From the NCBI RefSeq assembly GCF_002744715.1, contig NZ_KZ319370.1, positions 434,001-498,000 on the forward strand: a stretch of DNA of 64,000 nucleotides. Reading direction: 5' to 3'. Positions within the stretch are counted from its first letter, which is position 1; every line of letters begins with the position of its first letter. Both the position numbers and the translations under genes were made by a program. The notes under the pieces were generated by a model that saw only the letters and a program-made list of their open reading frames with translations, did not search any database and was not told the DNA's origin. The stretch is from Marinobacter profundi (GTDB taxonomy: Bacteria; Pseudomonadota; Gammaproteobacteria; Pseudomonadales; Oleiphilaceae). Positions 44,290 to 53,012 of the stretch are shown here, one piece after another.

Positions 44290-45329
44290 AGAAACTGGCG
44301 CTGGCTGGCCTGGTGGCCGTTACCCTGACCGGCTGCAGTGGTTCCGATGAACCGCAGGTGCTCAACCTGTACAACTGGTCGGAGTACATGCCGCAGGAAG
44401 TGCTGGACCGTTTCCAGGAGGAAACCGGTATCCAGGTGGTGTACACCACCTACGACAGTAACGAGGCCATGTATGCCCGCCTCAAGTTGCTCGATGACAG
44501 CGCCCAGTACGACCTGGCGGTGCCGTCTACCTACTACGTCAGCAAAATGCGCCAGGAAGGCCTGCTGGCCGAAATTGACCGCAGCAAGATCGAAGGTTTC
44601 GACAAACTGGCACCGGACCTGGTGAATCAGGCGTTTGATCCGGACAACGCCTACAGCGTGCCCTACCTGTGGGGGACCACCGGCCTGGCCTACGATTCCG
44701 CCGATCTGGACGGCGCCGAGGTGACCGCCTGGGCCGACCTGTGGAAAGACGAGTATCAGGGCACGGTGATGCTCACCAACGATATGCGGGAAGTGTTCCA
44801 CGTTGGCCTGAGGGTGCTGGGCTATTCCGGCAACAGCACCAATCCGGTGGAGATTGAGGCGGCCTACAACAAGCTGACCGAACTGATGCCGTCGGTACGT
44901 ACCTTCAACTCCGATGCGCCGCGCATGCCCTACCTGGAAGGCGAAACCGACATCGGCATGATCTGGAACGGTGAAGCGGTGATGGGCAAGGAAGATATGC
45001 CGTCCCTGGAGTATGTCTATCCGGAAGAAGGCGTGATCGCCTGGCTCGACAGCTTCGTGATTCCGAAGAACGCCAAGAACGTCGATGCGGCCCACCGGTT
45101 CATCAGCTTTGTGCTGCGCCCGGAAATCTCCGCACTGATCAGCGCGGACATCGGTTACGCCACGCCGAACCTGGCAGCCCGCGAGCTGCTGGATGAGTCC
45201 GTGGCCAGTGACCGTGCCAGCTATCCTACCGAAGCGGACATGGTGAATGCCGAGTTCCAGACCGACGTGGGCGACGAAGCCATGCAGGTGTACACCAAGT
45301 ACTGGGAAATGCTGAAATCTGGCCGCTGA
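44286..45329 (+). CDS. potD: Spermidine/putrescine-binding lipoprotein PotD
   Basis: A 347-residue binding protein with a lipobox LTGC near residue 18, so it is tethered and not free in the periplasm. The PotD signature LNLYNWSEYMPQEVLDRFQEETGIQVVYTTYDSNEAM is at the mature N terminus, and YDLAVPSTYYV, YLWGTTGLAYD and WNGEAVM line the ligand site. The last gene of potABCD. Putrescine versus spermidine preference cannot be read from the sequence. Confidence 0.93.
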   Translation: MKKLALAGLVAVTLTGCSGSDEPQVLNLYNWSEYMPQEVLDRFQEETGIQVVYTTYDSNEAMYARLKLLDDSAQYDLAVPSTYYVSKMRQEGLLAEIDRSKIEGFDKLAPDLVNQAFDPDNAYSVPYLWGTTGLAYDSADLDGAEVTAWADLWKDEYQGTVMLTNDMREVFHVGLRVLGYSGNSTNPVEIEAAYNKLTELMPSVRTFNSDAPRMPYLEGETDIGMIWNGEAVMGKEDMPSLEYVYPEEGVIAWLDSFVIPKNAKNVDAAHRFISFVLRPEISALISADIGYATPNLAARELLDESVASDRASYPTEADMVNAEFQTDVGDEAMQVYTKYWEMLKSGR

Positions 45330-45432
45330 CCGGACATTGTCAAAGTTTGTCCCCGGTCAAGCTGGTGATGTCGGTAGTTGCTAATATCAATTATAATTTG
45401 CCGTCATCACCAGCCCAGCAGGTCCCTTGCCC

Positions 45433-47691
45433 ATGGGATTACCGCGCAGCTCATTGTTTCTTGTCGGGATCCTGTTCCTGCTTGTTGTTGCCGGTCCCGC
45501 CATTGCGGTAATGCAGCCCGTTAATGAGGGCTGGGAATACCGCTGGGGCGACTCGCCGTTCAACGATAAGGGCGTGCCGCTCTGGACCCTGGCTGATGAG
45601 CCGGAGCAGTGGCAGGCCATCGGCTTTCCTTCCAATCCGCCGGATCGGGCCGGACGCAGCCACGTCTGGTTCCGGGTGACACTGCCGGATGATGAATGGC
45701 AGGCGCCGGTGCTTTACATCTACAGTGTCGACATCATCACCCAGGTCTGGTTTGACGGCCGGATGATCTATCAGTACGGCACCTTTGACGAACAGGGGCG
45801 GGGCCGTTTCGAGGGCTGGCCCTGGCATGAGATTCCGCTTCCGGCGGACTACCACGACCAACCGCTGTATTTCCGGGTCTATTCCAATTACATCGATATC
45901 GGCCTGTGGGGTGAAGTGGCGGTGATGAACCACGCCGGGCTGGTACTGCATATTCTCGGCAACTCCCTGAAGTCCTTGATTGTTGCCGGCTTCTCGGTAC
46001 TCATCGCCTTGCTGGCGCTGTTGTTTGCAGTCTTGCAAAGTGACCGGAAAAGCTTTGCCAGCCTTGCCCTGTTTGCCCTGAGTTCCGCGCTGATGCTGCT
46101 GGCAGAGAGCCAGGCCAGCCAGCTGCTGTGGCATGCGCCGCTGTTCTGGGATTACCTGGCGGCCGGTTCCTACTACATGTTGCCGGTGGCCATGGCGCTG
46201 ATGCTTGGTCAGTGGCTGGCCGACCACCGGCCCTGGCTGATCAACCTGGTCTGGAAAGTCCATCTGCTGTACCTCGCCGGCGCCCTTGCGCTGGCCCTGG
46301 CGGGGGCGATTGATCTGTCATCGACCTTCCCGCCGTTCGATGCACTGCTTCTGGTGTCGCTGGTGACCATGGCGCTGGTGGCCGTGCGCCGCTTCCGCCA
46401 GCTGACGGGCGAGCAGCGGGCACTGATGCTGGCCTTTGGCGTGTTCAGTGCCTTGCTGGTTATCGACATGGCGGTGGCACACGGGGTGCTGGCCTGGCAA
46501 CGGGTACCGGTCAGCTTTGGCAGTCTGTTTTTCTCCCTCACCGTGGTCCTGGTGTCGCTCTGGCACTATGCTGCCACCCAGCATGAGCTGAAGCGGCTCA
46601 ATGCTTCCCTGGAACAGAAAGTCTCCGAGCGGACCACCGAACTCGAAGCCATGGCCCGCCGTGAGCAGGCCCGGGCCCGCCTGCTGGCCTTTGAGAATGC
46701 GAAAGGGCGGGTGCTGCAGGATGTGATTGCCGAGCTGCAGGGCTGTCGCAGTGTCAACCAGGGCTTTGCCGTGCTGGCCCGCGCCATGCCCGGGCTGTGC
46801 AGTCCGCTGCAGGGCGCGTTGTATCAGCACAAGGACGGCGGCTATGAACGTATCAGCTGCTGGGGCTATACGGATTCGGCAGAACCCGGGCTGTTGCTGG
46901 ACACCCGTCAGGGTTTGCCGGAGCCGACCCGCCCACCCGCCGGTACCCCCGATGATCACGGCAGCCTCCGCTTCCCCCTCGAGTCGCTGACCGGTCGTTC
47001 CTGGTGTCTGTGGCTCAACCTGCAGCATGCCCGTCATGGTATCGAAACTGCCGGCTTGCTGTTTGTCACGGTGGACCCGGAGCTGGTCAGCGAAGAGTCC
47101 GATTACGGCACCACCCGGTTGTTCAGCGCCCTCGACCAGGCTATCCAGAAAATTGGCATTACCCTGTCGGGGATCAGCCTGCAGGAAGAGCTGCAGCGTT
47201 ACTCCTATGAGGATGCCCTCACCGGTTTGCGTAACCGGCGGTTCTTCGACGAACTCCTGGCCCATGAGGGCAAGGTCGCCCAGCGTAACCAGTCACCGCT
47301 GTCGGTACTGATTGCCGATATCGACTGGTTCAAGCATTTCAACGACAGCTACGGCCACGAAGCAGGCGATGCGGCATTACGCCTGGTTGCCCGCACCCTG
47401 GCCGGCCAGTTCCGTGAAAGTGATGTGGTGTGCCGCTTCGGCGGTGAAGAATTTGTGGTGATCATGCCCGGTGCGACCGCTGCCGATGCCCGGGAGCGGG
47501 CCAGCGCCCTGCTGCGGGCGGTCAGTGATGTCCCCATTATTCACCAGGGTCGTTCACTCGGGTACCTCACGGTATCCGCCGGCATCGCCACCTGGCCGGA
47601 TTGCGGCAAATCCCCCATGCACCTGCTGGGGATGGCTGACGAAGCCCTGTACCGGGCCAAGCAAAGGGGGCGGAATCGGGTGGAGGTGTGA
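45433..47691 (+). CDS. 7TM-DISM sensor diguanylate cyclase (GGDEF)
   Basis: A protein of about 752 residues. A signal peptide is followed by a periplasmic beta-rich domain (about 30-170, resembling 7TMR-DISMED2), seven or so transmembrane helices (about 175-385), a coiled coil (LNASLEQKVSERTTELEAMARREQARARL), a degenerate GAF-like region, and a C-terminal GGDEF domain. The active site is FGGEEFVVIMP, and RESD five residues before it is an intact RxxD inhibitory site. It makes cyclic di-GMP in response to an external, probably carbohydrate-like, ligand; the ligand is unknown. A TATAAT box lies at 45392-45397. Confidence 0.9.
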   Translation: MGLPRSSLFLVGILFLLVVAGPAIAVMQPVNEGWEYRWGDSPFNDKGVPLWTLADEPEQWQAIGFPSNPPDRAGRSHVWFRVTLPDDEWQAPVLYIYSVDIITQVWFDGRMIYQYGTFDEQGRGRFEGWPWHEIPLPADYHDQPLYFRVYSNYIDIGLWGEVAVMNHAGLVLHILGNSLKSLIVAGFSVLIALLALLFAVLQSDRKSFASLALFALSSALMLLAESQASQLLWHAPLFWDYLAAGSYYMLPVAMALMLGQWLADHRPWLINLVWKVHLLYLAGALALALAGAIDLSSTFPPFDALLLVSLVTMALVAVRRFRQLTGEQRALMLAFGVFSALLVIDMAVAHGVLAWQRVPVSFGSLFFSLTVVLVSLWHYAATQHELKRLNASLEQKVSERTTELEAMARREQARARLLAFENAKGRVLQDVIAELQGCRSVNQGFAVLARAMPGLCSPLQGALYQHKDGGYERISCWGYTDSAEPGLLLDTRQGLPEPTRPPAGTPDDHGSLRFPLESLTGRSWCLWLNLQHARHGIETAGLLFVTVDPELVSEESDYGTTRLFSALDQAIQKIGITLSGISLQEELQRYSYEDALTGLRNRRFFDELLAHEGKVAQRNQSPLSVLIADIDWFKHFNDSYGHEAGDAALRLVARTLAGQFRESDVVCRFGGEEFVVIMPGATAADARERASALLRAVSDVPIIHQGRSLGYLTVSAGIATWPDCGKSPMHLLGMADEALYRAKQRGRNRVEV

Positions 47692-47716
47692 AGCGGCGTT
47701 ACGAGGTGGCAGGACG

Positions 47717-47748
47717 CGGCGGCACCCTCGACTCTTGGAGTGCCGCCG
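47717..47748. terminator. Hairpin between convergent cyclase and nucleotidase genes
   Basis: GGCGGCAC (47718-47725) and GTGCCGCC (47740-47747), extended by one C-G pair, form a 9-bp stem with a 14-base loop. There is no T run, so it is only a possible terminator. Confidence 0.4.
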
Positions 47749-47769
47749 TCGTCGTAGTGGTGGGGCTGC

Positions 47770-49623
47770 TTACAGCACCGGAGTGATGACCGGCGTGTAG
47801 GACTGGGTGGAGAAATCCTCCAGCGCCGGCTTGCTCAGTGACCCCACTTCCATCACGTAGTCCACAAAGGACTGGGCGTAATCGAGGAAGGTATCCACGG
47901 CGCGGCCGTCGTCGCTGACGGCACCGAAGGTGACATAGCCATCACGACCGCCGGCGGTAAAGCTGTTGCTCACCACGTTGAGGACGTCGCTGTCGCTCAG
48001 CGCCCGCCATTCGGTGCTGTTCCGTTCCTTCACTTCGATGCCGAAGAGCCGTTCACCGGCGGGCAGGTTCATGTCCACGGTCCAGCGCAGGCCGGCGGCA
48101 TAGGGGTAGGCGCCACTGGAGTCGCTGTGGGCGTAATCCACGGCTTCGTTGAGCACCTGGCGGATTTCGGCGCCGCTCATGGTGAGGTTGGTCAGGGTGT
48201 TGGCAAACGGCAGCAGGGTGTAGGCATCGCCAATGGTGATGTCGCCGGCGAACAGGTCGATACGGACACCGCCGGCATTCTGGATGGCCACATCGGCATC
48301 CTTGCTCTGGAACAGGAAGGCCTGGGCCACCAGGTTGGGGATATCGCCGCCACGCAGCGGGTCCTCACCCAGGCAGCTGGCATCGCCATAGGCGCGTCCC
48401 GGAATCCGCGCCAGACAGAGATCTTCCGTGGCAGTACCCACCACCACATTGCGGAATTCATCCAGCTGGGTGGTGTAGTTGGCCAGGGTGTTGGCGGCAA
48501 CCGGGTCATTGGCGGTCAGGCTGAGCTGCGGATCGGCGGCGATGGCAGCTAGGATGGCGTCGCGCTCGGTACCTGCGGGGGTGTATTCGGTTTCGCTGGC
48601 GTCTTCGCGGATGATGGTGTCACCCAGCAGCAGGTGCGGAACACCGCCACAGGACTCCACGGTACCCTCGGCGTTGAACGCGACGTTCAGCTCACCCACC
48701 ACGCGGGCATACTGCCAGGCATGGGCGATACAGGTCCGGTCGCCGTCGGCATTGGTGACCACGGTGGGGTAGGCGCCGGAGGAGCTCAGGCCATAGCTGT
48801 CAAAATCACCCAGCAGGGTGTGGGAGTCGCCGCCGATGATCACGTCCACGCCGGACAGTTTGCCGGCCAGCTCAACGTCGTTGCTGTACTGGAAGTGGGT
48901 CAGCAGCACGATCTTGTTGATGCCCTGGGACTCCAGTTCATCGATCATGGCCTGGGCGGTGGCGGTTTCATCAAGGAACCGCGTGGTGGTCAGCGGGCTG
49001 GAGCTGTTCCGGGTCTTGTTGGCGATATCGATGCCGATGATGCCCACCTGCTCGCCGTCCAGTTCCCGGATGGTGTAGGGCTTGATGTAGTCATCCTCCG
49101 CCACCGGAGCCAGCGGCGTGCCGACTTGCGGCTTGACGTTGGCGGCCAGCACCGGGGTGGCGCAGCTGCCGCCGGCGAGCATGTCGAGGAAGCTCTTCAG
49201 GCCGGCGTCGCCGCGGTCAAATTCGTGGTTGCCGAGAGCAAAGGCATCGAAACACACCTGGTTCATCAGGTCGGCGTCGGCCTGACCCTCGAACGAGGTG
49301 AAGTACAGGGTGCCGGTGATAGCGTCGCCGGCATGCAGTTTCAGCACGTTATCCAGGGCTGCTTCCCGCTCGGCCATCTTGGCGACAACCCGGGGAAATC
49401 CGCCCGCTTCGAATTCGGTCTCCTGGTCCGCAATCATCAGGCTCTGGGAGGCCGCGTCCAGTTGCGAATGATGGTCGTTGATGTGAAGGATGTTGACGGT
49501 CAGTGGCTTGCCGGTAATGTCATCGATATTGTCATCACTTGCGGTGACCGTGTTGCTGTCGCTGTCGTTACATCCGGCCAGTGCCAGTAGCGGCACCAGA
49601 ACCCACGCGGACTTGCGGATCAT
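47770..49623 (-). CDS. Periplasmic/surface 5'-nucleotidase (UshA/NadN-like) lipoprotein
   Basis: A 617-residue enzyme from ATG 49623 with AAGGAG upstream. The signal ends in LLALAGC, a lipobox. The metallophosphatase domain has NILHINDHHSQLD, GDAITG, FALGNHEFDRG and TLLG-type residues; the C-terminal nucleotidase domain has the PFANTLTNLTMSGAEIRQVLNEAVDYA region. It probably hydrolyses extracellular nucleotides or NAD to recover phosphate and nucleosides. The next gene upstream encodes a secreted nuclease, which suggests joint use of extracellular DNA. Confidence 0.88.
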   Translation of the reverse strand: MIRKSAWVLVPLLALAGCNDSDSNTVTASDDNIDDITGKPLTVNILHINDHHSQLDAASQSLMIADQETEFEAGGFPRVVAKMAEREAALDNVLKLHAGDAITGTLYFTSFEGQADADLMNQVCFDAFALGNHEFDRGDAGLKSFLDMLAGGSCATPVLAANVKPQVGTPLAPVAEDDYIKPYTIRELDGEQVGIIGIDIANKTRNSSSPLTTTRFLDETATAQAMIDELESQGINKIVLLTHFQYSNDVELAGKLSGVDVIIGGDSHTLLGDFDSYGLSSSGAYPTVVTNADGDRTCIAHAWQYARVVGELNVAFNAEGTVESCGGVPHLLLGDTIIREDASETEYTPAGTERDAILAAIAADPQLSLTANDPVAANTLANYTTQLDEFRNVVVGTATEDLCLARIPGRAYGDASCLGEDPLRGGDIPNLVAQAFLFQSKDADVAIQNAGGVRIDLFAGDITIGDAYTLLPFANTLTNLTMSGAEIRQVLNEAVDYAHSDSSGAYPYAAGLRWTVDMNLPAGERLFGIEVKERNSTEWRALSDSDVLNVVSNSFTAGGRDGYVTFGAVSDDGRAVDTFLDYAQSFVDYVMEVGSLSKPALEDFSTQSYTPVITPVL

Positions 49624-49724
49624 GTCTTGCTCCTTGAATGATGTGTAGAGGTACTGGACAGTACCCCGGGAGCATCGCGCAGCAAGGTGACAACCCGGTG
49701 ATGCTTTGATGGCGGTTTGAGGAC

Positions 49725-49768
49725 GGTTCCGCGGGCCCGGCCGGTGTCTCGGCCGGGCCCGCGGAACC
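49725..49768. other. Perfect 18-bp GC-rich hairpin between the nuclease and nucleotidase genes
   Basis: GGTTCCGCGGGCCCGGCC and its exact reverse complement are separated by 8 bases. It is the longest perfect inverted repeat I found in the window. No T run follows on either side. Confidence 0.85.
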
Positions 49769-49776
49769 ATTTGCCG

Positions 49777-49832
49777 GGGTTTACGTACAGAGGGTAACGT
49801 ACCAGGGTTAACGCACCCGGGTTAAAGCAGCG
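49777..49832 (-). repeat. Stop-spanning degenerate tandem repeat at the 3' end of the nuclease gene
   Basis: Four units of 13-15 bases beginning GGGT (49777, 49792, 49805, 49819), such as GGGTTAACGCACCC. The unit at 49819-49832 contains the nuclease stop codon, and the others lie downstream of it. Confidence 0.7.
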
Positions 49833-51840
49833 CCTTGCGTTTGCGCAGAGTCAGCCCCGCCAGGGCCAGCGCGGCCATCAGCAGCAACGTCGGGTCAAAC
49901 GGCGCCCCCGGGTTGTAGGCACAGCCACTGGAGCTGCCTGGTGCGACGGTGGTGCTGTCGTCACTGCTGGCGGCCTCGTCGGTGACGACCGGATCGCTGG
50001 TGCCGGCCGGCTCATCGGCGGTGGCCATGGTCAGGGCGACGATCACCGGGTCATGATCCGAGGCCCGGTAAGGGTCCGCTCCGTACAAGCCAGTGACCTG
50101 TTCGGCAGACTTGAACTCGGTGTTGTAGTCCAGGCCACGGGGTTCGTCGGCATTGATGTGCCACACGCCGGCATCCGCCACTTTCGCCAGCAGGCTGGCA
50201 TTGGCGTGGCCGTGGTCGAGGTAGCCGGCCTGGCCATAGAACACGTAGGAATAGGCCTGCTCGCCGACAAAGGTGGTCAGCAGATCGGAATAGCCGGCGG
50301 CCGCGAGTGCCTGGACCGGATCTTCCTTGGCGTAGGCATTGAGGTCCCCGATGATCAGGATGTCCGGCTCGCCGGTACCGGTGGCATCGGCGGCCAGCCA
50401 GCTGGCCAGTTCCTCTGCCGCACGGGTACGGGTCGGGTTCCAGCAGCCCTGGCCGTCACCCAGGTCGGCCTCGGCACCTTCGGCGGAACCGCAGCCCTTG
50501 GATTTGAAGTGATTGACCACCACGGTCAGCCCATCCTCCGAGCCGGTGCGGCGGAAGGTCTGCGCCAGGGGCTGGCGGTTCAGGTCGCTGAAGGCGCTGC
50601 TGGCGAGGGTGGCGGCTTCGCCCACGGTTTCAACCCGGTCGTTGCGGTAGATGAAACCAACCGCAATCTCGTCCCCGCCCAGCGTTGCCAGCCCGGGATC
50701 GACCCACGACCAGCTGGCGCCCAGCGCGGACGCCAGTTCTGCAATGGCGCTGCTGGCGCCGTAGCCGTCATTCTCGATCTCCATCAACCCGACGATGTCT
50801 GCGTCCAGGCCGTTGATGGCGCTGACCAGCTTGGCGGTCTGCCGGCTAAGTTCTTCAGCGGTATCTGCGCCGCGGGCGGTGGGAAAGCCGCCGCCGAGGC
50901 CATCACCGTTGAAGTAGTTCAGCACGTTGAAGGAAGCAACCACCAGGTTGCCGCGATCGGCAAGCGCCGGCTGCGAGTCACGGGGGTTGCTCTGGCTGAA
51001 GGAGGGCGCTGAGGTGGGTTGCAGGCGCCATTCCGAGTAGCTGTAATTCAGGATACCGGTAAGGTCATGAACCTGATCTCCGGCCCGAACCGTGTTGCTG
51101 GCGCTCAGCCCAGGCGTCGGGTAGGGCACGGCTGCGGGATTTTGCTGGTTACTGCCATCGTCAAGGATCAGCCGGTCCAGGGCATAGAGTTCGGCCACCA
51201 GGCCGGCATCCACGCCGGGCGCAGCGATGTGGGTGGGAATGAAGTGCCGGCCACTGGCCAGGGTCAGGCTGCCATAGCGGGTCAGGTCATAGTTGTCGTT
51301 GACGGTCAGCGGTTCGCTGAAGCTTACCCGCATCGACTCATAGGCTTCCGGCGCCTCCGCGCTGGCCCAGGGCAGGCTGACCAGGGCCGGCGGTGGCAGC
51401 TCGCCGGTACCGCAGGAAACCGGATCGGAAATTGAGGTCAGCTCGGTCAGGTCGAAGTACTCGGTGACCTTGCCGGCCACCCGTACGGTATCGCCGGGGG
51501 TAACGCTTTGGTTGCCGTAAATGAACAGCCCTTCGGAGCTGGCCGGATCGCCATCGCGATCAGCGCTCTCCTCCTCGACAAAGAACCCGCCAAGGCGGTT
51601 GGCGCCGTTGAACACTCCGGTAACCACGGCTTCGATCACCACGTCGCTGCCATTAAGCGGGCTGGCGGCGGTGTTGCCCTGGATAGCGGAGATCCGGGTG
51701 GCTTCCGCGCCACAGGTCATGTCCGGCAGGGCTGTGAAACTCGATCCTTCAACGTACTCGCTGATAAGCAGGCTGGCCTGGGCCGTGCCGGTCAGCGTGC
51801 CGGCTACTGCGGCAGCCAGCAAAGTCTGTTTCAACGTCAT
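49822..51840 (-). CDS. ExeM/NucH-type extracellular endonuclease with C-terminal sorting signal
   Basis: A 672-residue secreted nuclease from ATG 51840 (AGGA upstream). A signal peptide ends near TAQA. An OB-fold-like region covers about 45-290. The endonuclease/exonuclease/phosphatase domain covers about 295-625: VVASFNVLNYFNGD, GLMEIENDGYG, VVNHFKSKGCG, ILIIGDLNAYAKEDP and YRASDHDPVIVAL. The usual lamin-tail domain at the mature N terminus is reduced to LLISEYVEGSS. The C-terminal end (SSSGCAYNPGAPFDP, a hydrophobic helix, LRKRKALL) looks like a CTERM-type surface-sorting signal. Confidence 0.85.
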   Translation of the reverse strand: MTLKQTLLAAAVAGTLTGTAQASLLISEYVEGSSFTALPDMTCGAEATRISAIQGNTAASPLNGSDVVIEAVVTGVFNGANRLGGFFVEEESADRDGDPASSEGLFIYGNQSVTPGDTVRVAGKVTEYFDLTELTSISDPVSCGTGELPPPALVSLPWASAEAPEAYESMRVSFSEPLTVNDNYDLTRYGSLTLASGRHFIPTHIAAPGVDAGLVAELYALDRLILDDGSNQQNPAAVPYPTPGLSASNTVRAGDQVHDLTGILNYSYSEWRLQPTSAPSFSQSNPRDSQPALADRGNLVVASFNVLNYFNGDGLGGGFPTARGADTAEELSRQTAKLVSAINGLDADIVGLMEIENDGYGASSAIAELASALGASWSWVDPGLATLGGDEIAVGFIYRNDRVETVGEAATLASSAFSDLNRQPLAQTFRRTGSEDGLTVVVNHFKSKGCGSAEGAEADLGDGQGCWNPTRTRAAEELASWLAADATGTGEPDILIIGDLNAYAKEDPVQALAAAGYSDLLTTFVGEQAYSYVFYGQAGYLDHGHANASLLAKVADAGVWHINADEPRGLDYNTEFKSAEQVTGLYGADPYRASDHDPVIVALTMATADEPAGTSDPVVTDEAASSDDSTTVAPGSSSGCAYNPGAPFDPTLLLMAALALAGLTLRKRKALL

Positions 51841-52040
51841 GATTGCTTCCTGAATCATAAGGGATGGGTTGGGCAAGGAATTGCCCCGCCAAGCATGCGC
51901 GGGAACTGTGACGCTGGCATGAGGATTTTATGACGCCGATAGTCGGATAACGTCGCTCACGGAGCGGTGCTAGGATGGGACCATCCATGACTATCCAGAC
52001 AACCACCCGACCACAACAGAAATAACAGAGGGCTTCGACC

Positions 52041-52457
52041 ATGAGTGCATCCTTGCATGAGCTGCAGGCGTTTCTGACCGAACACTTTCCTCAGGGCAGC
52101 CGGTACGGCACGCTGGAACAGTCCGGCGATGGCTGGGCGGAAATGCGGCTGACCGTCGGCGACGAACACCTGCGGCCAGGGGGGACGGTATCCGGGCCGG
52201 CGCTGATGGCACTGGCGGACGTGGCGATCTATGCGGCGCTGCTCAGCAGGATTGGCCTGGTACCGCTGGCGGTTACCACCAACCTCAATATCAACTTCCT
52301 GCGCAAGCCGGTACCGGACCGGGACGTGATTGCCCGCGCCAAAATGTTGAAGGTGGGGCGCAGGCTGGGAGTGGGGGAGGTGTTCCTGTGCTCCGAGGGC
52401 GAAGACGATGCGGTGGCCCACGCCGTGATTACCTATTCGATACCTCCGCAACGGTAA
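52041..52457 (+). CDS. PaaI-family hotdog thioesterase
   Basis: A 138-residue protein with the hotdog-fold signature RPGGTVSGPALMALADVAIYAALLSRIGLVPLAVTTNLNINFLRKPV. The catalytic aspartate should be that in MALADVAIYA. It hydrolyses acyl-CoA thioesters; the substrate is unknown. It is divergent from the nuclease gene and convergent with the universal stress protein gene. PaaI-type proteins are found with phenylacetate genes, and paaX and paaZ lie 4-11 kb away, but no direct link is shown. Confidence 0.85.
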   Translation: MSASLHELQAFLTEHFPQGSRYGTLEQSGDGWAEMRLTVGDEHLRPGGTVSGPALMALADVAIYAALLSRIGLVPLAVTTNLNINFLRKPVPDRDVIARAKMLKVGRRLGVGEVFLCSEGEDDAVAHAVITYSIPPQR

Positions 52458-52499
52458 CCCGGCCGGGCCGTTCGACGGGTGGCCCGGGGCCGCCAGGCC

Positions 52500-52544
52500 C
52501 TGGACCACCAAGCTCTAGACCACCAAGCCCTAGACCACCAGGGT
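52500..52544 (-). repeat. Three 15-bp tandem units spanning the uspA-like stop codon
   Basis: CTGGACCACCAAGCT, CTAGACCACCAAGCC and CTAGACCACCAGGGT. Read on the minus strand the last unit encodes TLVV and the TAG stop; the second repeats LVV-stop in the same frame, and the third has LVVQ. The last five codons have been tandemly duplicated. Confidence 0.92.
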
Positions 52545-52970
52545 CGGGCACTTGGCCATGCTGGCCACCCGGTGGGACACACTGCCCAGCAGCATGCCGT
52601 CTTTGTCACTGTGGGTACCCCGGGTGCCCACCACAATGAGGTCGGCGCCTTTTTCCTCGGCAAATTTCACGATGACTTTTGACGGCCGCCCGCTTTTCAC
52701 AAAGCCCCGCACCTTGGTGGCACCGTGTTCCCTGGCAACCTCCTTGGCATGGTTGACCACCTCCCTGGCATAGTCCGACAGCGCTTTGTCAGGGATCTGA
52801 ATGTCCGAGGGGCGGCCGATCGACAAGGAGGCCTCAAACAGGCTGTGGTGCTTGTAGACGCAGATGATATGGATCTCGGCGTCGGTCAGCTTCTGCAGTT
52901 CGATGGCCTTGTCCAGGGCTTTGAGTGAGGCCTTGGAGCCGTCGACGGCCACCAGGATTTTCTTGAACAT
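52530..52970 (-). CDS. teaD: Universal stress protein, TeaD-like
   Basis: A 146-residue UspA-fold protein. The N terminus KKILVAVDGSKASLKALDKAIELQ and the ATP motif GTRGTHSDKDGMLLGSVSHRVA (G-x2-G, about ten residues, GS) are present, so it probably binds ATP. It lies 42 bases after the TRAP large permease. In Halomonas the universal stress protein TeaD follows teaABC and controls ectoine uptake by the transporter; this arrangement is the same, which supports the name. Confidence 0.87.
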   Translation of the reverse strand: MFKKILVAVDGSKASLKALDKAIELQKLTDAEIHIICVYKHHSLFEASLSIGRPSDIQIPDKALSDYAREVVNHAKEVAREHGATKVRGFVKSGRPSKVIVKFAEEKGADLIVVGTRGTHSDKDGMLLGSVSHRVASMAKCPTLVV

Positions 52971-53012
52971 TGCAGCACTCCCTATCGTGAGCAGTTAGCA
53001 GGCGGCTACAGC

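Noticed and set aside
52041..52457. Naming the thioesterase paaI of the phenylacetate pathway
   Set aside because: It is more than 4 kb from paaX with the ectoine operon in between, so membership of that pathway is not shown.
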